Shown here piece by piece: positions 57,901 through 64,000 of a stretch of 64,000 bases of DNA (position 1 is the stretch's first letter; each line of letters starts with the position of its first letter). This DNA is from Phoronis australis (lineage: Eukaryota > Phoronida > Phoronidae): positions 1 through 64,000 of the forward strand of contig NMRA01000291.1 in NCBI GenBank assembly GCA_002633005.1, in the 5' to 3' direction. The position numbers and the translations under genes were made by a program. The notes beneath the pieces are model-generated. The model was not told the origin of the DNA and did no database searches. It saw only the letters and a program-made list of their open reading frames with translations.

Positions 57901-60785
57901 TCATGTCCGCTTACCCCCCCCCCAATTCTTGTCTTACTTCTTTGCCAAGCATGTTTTGCCCAACGGAAAGTGAAAATGTTACTGAGTCACGGAGTGTCGA
58001 CTGTAAACATCCCAAACAAAAAAACACCTGAATTAGTTTTTCAAACTTTACTACAACTAATTTTTAGAACGTCTCTCTAGACTCAGAACTTGAAAGCTAG
58101 CATGGGAATGTATAGTAACTTTGATGTCAGCTGTGACCTCTGAAACACGTGAAGCTTGCACGGGTGCACTTTTTGCAGTGTCACCGCTTGCAATCCAAGT
58201 GGAGTGCTGCGTGGTCACTGGTCATCTGCACACTACAGTTCTAACAAACTAACAAGACTGCTAGATGGCACGGGTCTATTACTCAGCAACTTTGTAAATT
58301 TAATTGTGAATGACTAATCTGAGGGCAACAGAACCTTTGTTGGTATCATCCGCTGTAATGAAGTTTTTACCGTCATTTGGCGACGTGACGATATAGCTCT
58401 TTGAAAAGTACTACGCGTTCCGAGTATGTGTATCATGTGGGGACTTAGATCACGAGGTAAGATTAACCGTCCAGAGCGGTTGTCTGTCGTAATAAGCGCC
58501 CACATTCGGTTAACCGCTCACCCTGGATTTCTTGAAATTGCACGTTTAAGCGCTCATGTCTGGTTAACCGCCCACCCCCGATTTTTTGGGTTTGCCAATT
58601 TAACCGCCCAGGGCGTTAACCCGAACGTTTATGGTATGTTCTTGTCTAAGAGAACCCTACTATAAGTTTGTTGATTTCCATTTTACTCTGTGATGGGAGA
58701 CATGAGACAGGTTGCTTTTTGTCTGCTATGACCTCTGCATCACGTGAAACACGCGCGCACTTTAGCAAGGTCACATCTTGAAATAGTTGCAATCCAAGTA
58801 GAGGCTGCGTGGTCACTTTCGTCTGCGCTCTACAGGGCAAAGTAATAAGACCGCAGGACGGCACGGAGTTATTACTCAGCAATTCTGTAAATTTAATAGT
58901 GAATAACTAACCTGATGGCAAGAGAACCTTTGTTGGGATCATCCGCTGTTATGACATTTTTCCCGTCATGTGGCGACGTGACGATAACGCTGTTTGAAAA
59001 GTGCTACGCATTCCGAGTACATGTGTGGTATGGGGACTTAGATCACAAGGTAAGATTAACCGCCCAGGGCGGTTGCCTGTCGTAATAAGCGCCCATGTTC
59101 GGTTAACCGCCCACCCTGGATTTCTTGAAATTTCACGTTTAAGCGCCCATGTCTGGTTAACCGCCCACCCCCTATTTTTTGGGTTTGCTAATTTAACCAC
59201 CCAGGGCGTTAACCCTAACGTTTACGGTATATCGAGAACTTTGTCATGTGGAGAATTTATCACTTACATTGGTGACCACTCTGATTCCCTAAGCTCTAGA
59301 CAACTTTTGTGATGCCTATTCAGCACGCCCTTTGTATTGATGTAGATCTGAGCTAATGAAGTGGAACATTAATAGGTAGCATTACTGTCTCAACAATGGT
59401 CGTTATTAGTAACCCCAATTTGGTTTTCTCTGACATTTGCAGATTTATAGCCTGCAACTCTGGAGAGTAGTTTTAGATTGGTACATTATAAATGTTACAG
59501 AATGACAGGTTAACTTGTGTTTATCTTCACAAAGGGCCACTTCCAAAAGTAATGATAAGTTTCATTTTGGTTTTCTTTATTTAATTTTTTATGCTTCTGC
59601 CCACTTGTTTTTATTTTCTTACCGGAAACGGGCTGATAACTTTTTATCTAAGTTTTAAACTTGAAGTACCAAAACAGTGGTAGATTTTGATTGCCAGCTA
59701 AACTCAATTAAGTTCATCGTGAGCCCATTCATAAACTTACCACATTACAGGTACACTAAACATTTCACGTGTCATTAAAGTTTAATCTTTATTAGAACTC
59801 AAGTCATAAAATATATACAAAAGTGCAAATATGGTGATAACCAAACTTAAGATTTCAATTGGAATTTCTGGACAATTTCGGTGGCACTGATTATATAACT
59901 ATTCTAGCTCTTTGTCAGTAATAAAAAATGAAAAGTGGGCACAAGTTAAGTACAACTGTTTCCTGGTCAAAAATCTGGTTAAACGAGATTGAAAGAATAT
60001 TAAAAAATGAATCCATGTGCTTTGTTATCTCTGATCAGCGTTTGTGTATCCACCAAGTATTTCAATATGCGCGATAGTTTATCTTCAATTGTACTCAATG
60101 GTTGTAGTTTTTGGCCAATTAGTTCGTCGATTTTTAAAAATCGAAAACCGTACTTGATTGTTTTTTTCCAGCTGAATACCACTGTGGTGTTCGTTTATAA
60201 CGAAAATTAGTTGCATTTTGAAAATTCGCTATAATTATGTACAGTCAGAGATGTTTAATACAGTTTATGGTCGGGTAATTACATTTAATTAGGTCTTGCT
60301 CGCATCGGGCAATGCGGTCATCGCAATTGTACCTGATTCCGGCACCGTGCTCTTTTTGATCCTGGTACAAGCCACTCAGAAGGACAAGCGGTGAAAATTG
60401 TTTAGAAATACGTGACTTCCTTGTAAGCGTATTATTCACGGTATGTATTCAAATAAAAGTCTAAAATCATTGATAAGCCCCTATGCTGGCATAGACCTTT
60501 TTTAAAGTTAATAAATGGCTCTAAAACAAAAATGGGATGAAACAAAAGAAATCAACTCTTTCTCTACAGACATGTAAAAGCTGCGATGGTGAAATCGAGG
60601 CGGGTGAGATGGCCATATTGGCTAGCAAGTTTGGTGGTGACACCTGTTGGCACCCTGCCTGTTTCTGCTGCGTCATCTGTGAGGAGCTACTAGTGGACTT
60701 AGTCTACTGCCATCTGGAGGGTAAACTGTACTGTGAACGCCACTTTGCCGAGCAGTCGAGAGCTAGGTGTAAGGCCTGTGATGAG
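27840..60785 (+). CDS. PET-LIM domain protein, prickle-like, 5' part (six exons)
   Basis: Six plus-strand exons join in phase into 258 codons. After a short N-terminus comes a Cys-rich module (CTSCGELCPGYKSHPWR plus CTLCHCGKEAH), a linker, the PET domain (AWVPPTLSLEKV, EEYMDQLPNHKVP, RYRQILLQLPQQD) and LIM1 with all eight zinc ligands. PET-LIM proteins comprise prickle, testin and LMCD1. The short linker before AWVPP, the PET wording, and LIM1 with ELLVDLVY and CERHFAE...RCKACDE fit prickle (a planar cell polarity protein acting with Van Gogh at the membrane) better than testin. LIM2 begins at CKACDE, but its next exon and LIM3 were not found and probably lie right of the window. Introns of 2.2, 17.2, 5.8, 2.5 and 4.4 kb are full of mobile DNA. 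Exon 1 is the least certain. Confidence 0.9.
28525..29097. mobile_element. TTAA-flanked MITE (piggyBac-like target)
   Basis: A 573-bp segment bounded by TTAA on both sides. Left reads TTAAAAGGCCCTTTCCCA; the inverse of the right end reads TTAAAGGCCTTTCCCA. Internally it has a GAAGTTA/TAACTTC-type inverted subrepeat pattern. No transposase. Located in intron 1 of the prickle-like gene. The TTAA target duplication is typical of piggyBac and some Kolobok elements. Confidence 0.75.
30139..30224 (+). CDS. Prickle-like gene, exon 2
   Basis: Acceptor CTTTTTACAG, donor GGAG|GTGAGT. Encodes KEMVYDAEDGQSCTSCGELC followed by PGYKSHPWR. The CxxCxxxCPGYxxHxWR signature is the first half of the Cys-rich N-terminal module of PET-LIM proteins. 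It ends in phase 2, and the Arg codon is completed by exon 3. Confidence 0.9.
30225..34287 (+). other. Left part of the 17.2-kb intron of the prickle-like gene
   Basis: AT-rich intron sequence with no supported ORF. A short self-complementary stretch reading TGGCGACAGGTCGCCA lies at about 31500. A truncated relative of the GTGGCGGATTTAG MITE lies near 33665-33745. Confidence 0.5.
33665..33745. mobile_element. Truncated relative of the 9.3-kb MITE
   Basis: Shares ACCCC(C/G)... then CAAATGGAATCTGGGAG with 36090-36130, and the inverse with 9345-9385. No terminal repeats remain. Confidence 0.45.
36030..36148. mobile_element. GTGGCGG-type MITE nested in the transposon
   Basis: Bounded by CAGATCCAGGATTTTG-like and CCCCTAAATCCACCACTG sequences, with the internal AAATGGAATCTGGGAG block shared with the copies at 9.3 and 33.7 kb. 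Present only in copy A of the duplication. Confidence 0.6.
37040..37222 (+). pseudogene. THAP-domain relic inside the transposon
   Basis: An open frame reads IIKCCVVGCNTGVKKFYKLD, then DVKFFAFP and stops at 37220. CxxxGC followed by FFxFP is the start of a THAP zinc finger, the DNA-binding domain of P-element, Kolobok and some other transposases. There is no ATG in front (ATT ATT AAG occupies the usual start) and the downstream AVPTF-type end is missing, so it is a fragment. Confidence 0.6.
37580..38060. repeat. Segment shared with the 57.3-57.85 kb element
   Basis: GGACTGTCGCTGTT..TCTTTTGATGT, GGGACCGGCCA, AAATAAAT..TTTCTACCACAAAGTT and TTTTGTGACGTTTTATCA occur in the same order at 57460-57860. 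The 127-codon open frame in this stretch is not conserved in the other copy. Confidence 0.7.
39332..39441. mobile_element. Palindromic 110-bp MITE, copy 4 (best preserved)
   Basis: Left arm GGTAATAGTCACTGACAG, then TGCATTTTGAGAACCGGTTT; right arm is the inverse, AAACTGGTTCTCAAAATG then CTGTAAGTGATCATTACC. The arms are about 42 bp around a roughly 24-base loop containing CACCCGATATTCGGTGG. Nearly the whole element would fold into one hairpin. Confidence 0.85.
39583..39632. repeat. 14-bp tandem repeat
   Basis: TGACACCCTTTGAA repeated three times plus a partial unit. The second copy of the duplication (about 43240-43290) has the same array with different base changes (CTCTTTGAATCACA), evidence of divergence between the two copies. 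Confidence 0.9.
40521..40521. other. Single ambiguous base, probable contig join
   Basis: The only N in the window. Copy B of the duplication begins on the next base. Confidence 0.9.
40522..43545. repeat. Large duplication, copy B
   Basis: Repeats copy A from its first base after the N, but joins the two blocks directly near 42490. It lacks the 2,872 bp that in copy A includes the transposon's right end and 400 bp beyond it, so copy B is a deletion form rather than the pre-insertion state. It carries about 280 bp (41460-41735) absent from copy A. It contains the transposon's left end at about 41334. Confidence 0.95.
42986..43095. mobile_element. Palindromic 110-bp MITE, copy 5
   Basis: Counterpart of copy 4 within duplication copy B, differing by a few bases (GATATTTGGTGG for GATATTCGGTGG). 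Confidence 0.85.
43546..47458 (+). other. Right part of the 17.2-kb intron
   Basis: Apart from the 95-bp tandem duplication at 44255 and a short GTGTGCGTGTGCGCGCGTGT run at 44558, nothing recognisable. Short ORFs lack motifs. Confidence 0.5.
44255..44442. repeat. 95-bp tandem duplication
   Basis: Two adjacent copies starting GTAAACTTGTTTGAACTC (44255 and 44350) differ by only one or two bases, implying a recent duplication. Confidence 0.95.
47459..47621 (+). CDS. Prickle-like gene, exon 3 (start of PET domain)
   Basis: Encodes RNACTLCHCGKEAH, completing the Cys/His-rich module. A roughly 30-residue linker (MLVEQRIGWVQYDKHKEEAR) follows, then GFAWVPPTLSLEK, the first strand of PET. Acceptor CTTCTACAG, donor AAG|GTATGC, phase 0 out. 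Preceded by the 17.2-kb intron. Confidence 0.93.
47622..51835 (+). other. Intron of the prickle-like gene, no feature recognised
   Basis: About 4.2 kb. The longest open frame (50233-50589, 118 codons) has no motif, no splice support and no neighbour context. I saw no transposon ends. Confidence 0.5.
51836..51906 (-). mobile_element. tRNA-like head of a SINE
   Basis: On the minus strand TGGTGCAGTAGTAAAG resembles the RNA polymerase III A box of tRNAs and GGGTTCGAATCTC the B box, about 30 bases apart. It has no intact cloverleaf, so it is a tRNA-derived SINE fragment rather than a tRNA gene. A weaker similar signal (GGTTTGAATTCAA) lies at about 52000 on the same strand. Confidence 0.5.
52528..53279 (+). 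pseudogene. Unrecognised AC-rich coding-like segment, two ORFs
   Basis: Two neighbouring frames of 63 and 122 codons (52528-52719 and 52911-53279) are very Lys/Arg/Asn-rich, e.g. KEKPKKRLSVMKKNTQSEYS and RKRNKQALY, then LVNECRYTQE and NPRNIQRLIRNN. Base use (A/C-rich plus strand) differs sharply from the surrounding intron, suggesting inserted DNA. Such YxxxRKxxK sequences occur in Helitron-associated proteins, but I cannot assign a family. A small hairpin, GATGCACGGCATC followed by TAA, at 53278 could be a Helitron-like 3' end; this is speculative. Confidence 0.35.
53430..53565 (+). CDS. Prickle-like gene, exon 4 (PET domain)
   Basis: Encodes VEEYMDQLPNHKVPKLGTTG and EHHRYRQILLQLPQQD, then SIEYCNSL. 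This is the PET consensus 'xxYxxxLPxxKVPxxxxxGxxxRxxQLLxQLPxxD....C'. Acceptor CTACTTCAG, donor CTTG|GTACTT, phase 1 out. Confidence 0.95.
53817..53924. mobile_element. Palindromic 108-bp MITE, copy 6
   Basis: Ends GGTAATAGTTACTTACG and AAGTGACTATTACC; loop CAGTTATTCAGTGGAG. The core arms are more diverged than in copies 4 and 5. Follows exon 4 of the prickle-like gene by 250 bp. Confidence 0.75.
54712..55773. mobile_element. 1.06-kb element with ATGCGCCCACA inverted ends
   Basis: ATGCGCCCACA at the left and TGTGGGCGCAT at the right are perfect inverses. Inside is a GTCC/GTCCG microsatellite (54745-54800), then about four degenerate units of roughly 125 bp. Units carry TCATGAAATTTGG(C/T)A and GCCACCTAGTGGC(A/C)ATTTTT. 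No coding capacity apparent. Confidence 0.75.
56111..56211 (+). CDS. Prickle-like gene, exon 5
   Basis: Encodes NENERRAFEEFVKNRDEKCL followed by DIGTLKEKLAEDM, the helical linker between PET and LIM1. Acceptor CATTTGCAG, donor ATG|GTAAGC, phase 0 out. A 3.0-kb transposon begins only 42 bp after the donor. Confidence 0.9.
56253..59230. mobile_element. 3.0-kb inverted-repeat element with GGTTAA/CGCCCA subrepeats
   Basis: Left end ATACCGTAAACGTTCAGGTT; inverse of the right end ATACCGTAAACGTTAGGGTT; flanked by TA. Both subterminal regions consist of reiterated GGTTAACCGCCCA and TTAAGCGCCCA motifs in alternating spacing. The centre shares sequence with the transposon at 37.6-38.06 kb. The right end is duplicated internally. 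No transposase frame recognised. It lies in the intron after PET-LIM exon 5. Confidence 0.8.
58132..59230. repeat. Tandem duplication of the element's right end
   Basis: Two copies with a period of about 595 bp (from 58132 and from 58728) share TGACCTCTG, TGCAATCCAAGT, GGCTGCGTGGTCACT, ACCTTTGTTGG(T/G)ATCATCCGCT and GGGGACTTAGATCAC. Each finishes with the GGGCGTTAACCC(T/G)AACGTTTA terminus. Confidence 0.9.
60570..60785 (+). CDS. Prickle-like gene, exon 6 (LIM1)
   Basis: 72 codons forming the first LIM domain: CKSC, then AILASKFGGDTCWHPACF and CVIC, ELLVDLVYCHLEGKLYC and ERH. All eight zinc ligands are in place. The end, RARCKACDE, starts LIM2. Donor GAG|GTAAGG, phase 0. No LIM2 exon was found in the remaining 3.2 kb. 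Confidence 0.96.
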
Positions 60786-60962
60786 GTAAGGCCCTCATTA
60801 CTATATTTTCAGTGTTTTTGTGGTCTCATTTTTATTTTGATAAAGCGCTTTACGAGTTGTTTTGAACTGTGGGCACGAAAGTATGTTCTTATCTTGTGCC
60901 CGCAGATGTCTGGTGTTTCTTTCCTGTGTCTGTCCTACAGGAGTGATTGTTGTACGTGTACA

Positions 60963-61393
60963 TACAGGGTGTCCTAAAATGTACTCACACTTCTGAATCA
61001 GTACAACACATGGGTAATTCAAATTCAGTTTGTGGGTCAGACTCTGTGCCCAGGCCTATTACATAGATATATACCTTGCTGTGAAAATAACAATGCCAGC
61101 TTTCACGTGCTCTGTATGCATGGGGATGGGAAACAAATGACTCAGTTTTGGAGAACGAAAAGTTTTACGGCAGTGCTGTTGAAACTCAAAAATGTCTGGA
61201 AGTGCAAAGACAATTAATCTACTTTTATGTTAATAAATAATTCATTAATTTTGGTTTAAAGACTTAATATCTGTTTGATCACCACTTTGTGAATTTAAAT
61301 CAGCCTAGTAGTCTTGTTTTTAAGTCAATCAACAATTCGACTATTATCATTTGAAGTACGAGTACATGCAAACATTTTGGGACACCTTGCATA
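60963..61393. mobile_element. Mariner-like MITE, about 430 bp
   Basis: Left end TACAGGGTGTCCTAAAATGT; inverse of right end TATGCAAGGTGTCCCAAAAT, flanked by TA. The GGGTGTCCCAAAAT type of terminus and TA target site are characteristic of mariner elements. No transposase inside. Lies 180 bp after PET-LIM exon 6. Confidence 0.7.
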
Positions 61394-61828
61394 TACCTGC
61401 ATACAGTGTTCTCAACAGAATAATGTTGAACGCTGTGCGAATCATGGAACATTATCAAGAACTATGTTCAGCTCAGTCTCGAAGAGCACTACACCTTGTT
61501 CTGTGTTTTAGTTATATTTTGTGAATGATTGGGCAATATTTTTGGTAACAATCGATATATCGATTTTCCAGCATTGAGCTAGAGATACGTCTATTTTTCT
61601 CCAAATGGTGTTTTGATATTTAAACAGTACACACTATGGATTTTTGCACATTTTGAATTACCGGTGGCCACAGAATAAATGTATGACGTAAAATTTAGCT
61701 AAACCCATCTTTGTTTTGTGTAATTAGCTCGAAATTTTGATTTTTCTTTCACTTTTGCCAATTTTCACATTTCCCGCCATGTGACGTCATGGTTTGAACA
61801 CAAGAGATCAGTGACTAGCATTGAACAA

Positions 61829-62069
61829 TGGCGGAGAGCAGTGAATTTGAAAGCGACGACGATTATGAGTAAGAATTGAATGAATACTATGAAGAAACGT
61901 ACGGGAATGGTGGCCAGGATGAGGAAATGGGGTTGCATGAAAGCGAGAACAAGTTTAATGTGCTTCCGGCTGCGTACTTTTCTACTTTGAGCCTTACGAA
62001 CTGGATCGTCCCACGAGAGAAGCGGGCTCGGCGAGTCAACCCAGTCGTCCAACAGACGATCCTGAATTA
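61829..62069 (+). pseudogene. Acidic ORF interrupted by a stop
   Basis: ATG in good context opens MAESSEFESDDDYE, then a TAA at 61870. The same frame continues ELNEYYEETYGNGGQDEEMG to a second stop at 62068. The acidic character on both sides suggests that one GAA codon became TAA. Alternatively GA|GTAAGA at the stop is a donor and this is only a first exon. The function is unknown; acidic N-termini like this occur in transposon-associated proteins. Confidence 0.4.
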
Positions 62070-62103
62070 AGAAATGATGTTTCTGAATGATAAATATTGT
62101 CCT

Positions 62104-62340
62104 TTATTGAACCAGGCCTTCATCGTAACATCTCCTTTGACTGGAGTCGAAACACAAGTCCTCAAAGTGGGCAGAACACAGAGTGGCCCCGGACCGAATC
62201 GCTTGGTCCACAATGAGGTCCCACACTCTTGTTCGGCGCGCGAAGCGATGCCACTTCTGCGCAACTTTGGTGTCCTTTGGAACACCGAGACGTTCTCCGC
62301 CTGACTGCTGTTGCTGCAGCCTCCGAAAAACACATCTTTT
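62104..62340 (-). pseudogene. THAP zinc-finger domain with a frameshift
   Basis: On the minus strand, VFFGGCSNSSQAENVSVF is followed, one frame over, by KDTKVAQKWHRFARRTRVWD and GATLCSAHFEDLCF, ending at a TAA at 62104. These are the core THAP motifs: GC near the start, FPKD, KW, and CSxHF. The shift falls in a short A-rich run where the FP-K-D motif should be, and the first Cys seems lost (Asp in its place). THAP domains bind DNA in host regulators and in P-element/Kolobok-type transposases; the setting favours a dead transposon copy. Confidence 0.8.
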
Positions 62341-63124
62341 GATCCCTCTACGAACCTTCTCGACGTTAAATGTACTTTGCTTTCACTTCCCTCTATACAC
62401 TTTGTTTCTGATGCGAACAGTATGGCGAACAACTTGTGTTCAACCCGTGACGTTGTACATAATTATTATTTTTTCAATTTTTTGCGTGTTTCTTTATGAG
62501 CTGTGCACTAAAGGCACTGAAATCAAGTAAGATATAATAATAAAATTTATTTTGAGGTACTAGAGTCATGTTGTGTACACTTTAACAAAATCTGCATAAT
62601 TCCGTAAGGCTACATCAACCACTGGTTTGGTACTACGACATTAAAGGAGAATGCCACCCAAAAAAACCTATTTTGTATCAATTTAGATCAAGTAGCTCTA
62701 TTCGATAACGGCACGTTCGGTTGCGTTACCTGACACCTGACGGCAGACAGAGGTGTTGAAATTATCCAATGACGTCATTGGTTTCACACGCAGTCTGTTC
62801 AGCAGTTCACAACTCGGGTTAGTGATGTCAGTTTATTGCTTGAATTTATCGTTTAACACCAATAAATCATCAAACTTCGATGTAAAACCCTTAAAAATAC
62901 ACCGAGTTCTTATAACAACGTGTTGTTTTATTTCGCTGTTACGGATTTATTGGTATTTGGACACACCGTAGCCTACAAAGTTCTGCAGGCCAATTTACCA
63001 AGGTCCGTAGCAGGAGTTTGGGGTCTGTTCGGAGATAAATTCGAAATATTCTTCCTTGAAATACAGACAGGAGAATCTAGATCTGTGTTGTTTACACTTG
63101 TGATTTTTTGAGTTCTAAACATTT

Positions 63125-63236
63125 GTTATCCCGACCTGTGGCTCAGAACCCGCTCAGGCCCGTCGCGGTCGAACTGACTCGTTATCCCGACCAGTGGCTC
63201 GGAACCCGATCAGGCCCGTCGAGGCCGCCGGGACTG
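63125..63236. repeat. 56-bp tandem repeat, GC-rich
   Basis: Two units starting GTTATCCCGACC(T/A)GTGG (63125 and 63181) share GGCTC(A/G)GAACCCG and TCAGGCCCGTCG. Much richer in GC and CpG than the surroundings, about 600 bp upstream of the exon at 63808. Confidence 0.9.
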
Positions 63237-63353
63237 GCACGAACATAAACCAGCTTGAGCTGGAAACTAAACCTCCAGTCATTAAAAGACTATAATAGTG
63301 AGCCAAAGAAATAATGTGCACGTAATTATTTATGTGAATTAGCCACGAAACTG

Positions 63354-63408
63354 AAAATCTACTTAATTGTCGGGGGCCGCAAAAATCTACTTAATTGTCG
63401 GGGGCCGC
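63354..63408. repeat. 27/28-bp tandem duplication
   Basis: AAAATCTACTTAATTGTC followed by GGGGGCCGC occurs twice in a row, with one extra A in the second unit. Confidence 0.95.
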
Positions 63409-63807
63409 AAAGTCGGGTTCCCCTTCCACAGACCATCAGGGCAAAGGTTGTACAGTAACAATGATTTGAATAATGTATTTGTATTTCTAAATAAAGATTC
63501 CCCTAACATGTGACCATAGCTTATAAAATAGAGAAATTGTTTTTCGACAAGAGCTTCCTGTCAGCAACCACTGAATTAGCATGCGCTCACACGGCCTTGG
63601 GTGCCCGGTCAATTACCTTTATTGCCGTCATCAAAAGCCAGTCATCAAAAGCCAGTAACGCGGTGGTTTATTCATTACTGACACGAAAACTGCAAAGACA
63701 TTACAAATCGTATCTAATGAGACAGACTTTGTTTCAGTTTTACATAAGCATTAGTTAGGATGAGAATAATTCATTTTGAAATAGAGCACAGAATAATAAA
63801 CCTCTAC

Positions 63808-63984
63808 ATGGCAACTCGCCCGGCGCCAATCCCGACTTTGTCAAGAGCTCATCCGACGAAGACTTCACGTTTCAGATCGTTAGGTTTCACAGGCTATCAG
63901 TTCGAACCGGAATACACGGACCAAGAAATACCAGAGAGGCGCCGTGAACATGCACAGGCAATGGAACGTATGCATAGTTCTTTG
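63808..63984 (+). CDS. First coding exon of an unidentified gene at the window edge
   Basis: ATG in context TACATGG opens 59 codons to a donor TTG|GTAAGC in phase 0. The protein starts MATRPAPIPTLSRAHPTKTS and includes LGFTGYQFEPEYTDQEIPER. The Y-x-FEPEY phrase occurs near the N-terminus of many invertebrate proteins carrying a P2X7-like C-terminal domain (often transposon-linked), but the diagnostic Cys-rich part would be in later exons beyond the window. The frame is open and codon use looks coding. Family assignment is tentative. Confidence 0.55.
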
Positions 63985-64000
63985 GTAAGCTGGAATTCTC

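Noticed and set aside
60786-60977. Open frame continuing past PET-LIM exon 6
   Set aside because: The sequence after GAG|GTAAGG no longer resembles a LIM domain; it is intron read-through.

Overview
This is nuclear DNA from an animal. Genes are split into many short exons with GT-AG introns, both main genes are metazoan families, and introns and spacers are full of decayed transposons. The style (AT-rich, many MITEs, LINE and THAP relics) suggests a marine invertebrate; the species cannot be fixed from the sequence. No bacterial operon, CRISPR array, rRNA gene or intact viral gene was seen.

Left (about 1-19.2 kb): most of the 5' half of ZFC3H1 on the minus strand. I could trace 18 coding exons with compatible splice phases, about 1,069 codons, from an Asp/Glu/Ser/Arg-rich N-terminus through Pro-rich and coiled-coil segments to the CCCH zinc finger and just beyond. 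The C-terminal half (the HAT/TPR-like repeats of the family) must lie beyond the left edge or in exons I could not see. The first 2.7 kb hold a transposon end and a LINE reverse-transcriptase remnant split by an 18-bp tandem array.

Middle and right (about 27.8-60.8 kb): a plus-strand PET-LIM gene of the prickle/testin group, closest to prickle by the motifs I can read. Six exons encode the Cys-rich N-terminal segment, the PET domain and the first LIM domain, with introns up to 17.2 kb; LIM2 and LIM3 lie beyond what I could find. Its start faces away from ZFC3H1 across about 8.6 kb of apparently non-coding DNA.

The 17.2-kb intron carries a large duplication: 34.29-39.90 kb recurs at 40.52-43.55 kb. 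The second copy begins on the base after the only ambiguous base in the window (40521) and lacks an internal 2.87 kb, so two haplotypes laid end to end by the assembler is the simplest explanation. That intron also holds a 3.3-kb transposon with a THAP-domain relic. Other mobile DNA includes six copies of a 108-110-bp palindromic MITE, a TTAA-flanked MITE, a mariner-like MITE, a 3.0-kb element built of GGTTAA/CGCCCA subrepeats, a 1.06-kb inverted-repeat element with degenerate internal repeats, and a tRNA-like SINE head.

Far right (61.8-64 kb): an acidic ORF broken by a stop, a frameshifted THAP domain on the opposite strand, and at the edge the complete first coding exon of another plus-strand gene of uncertain family.
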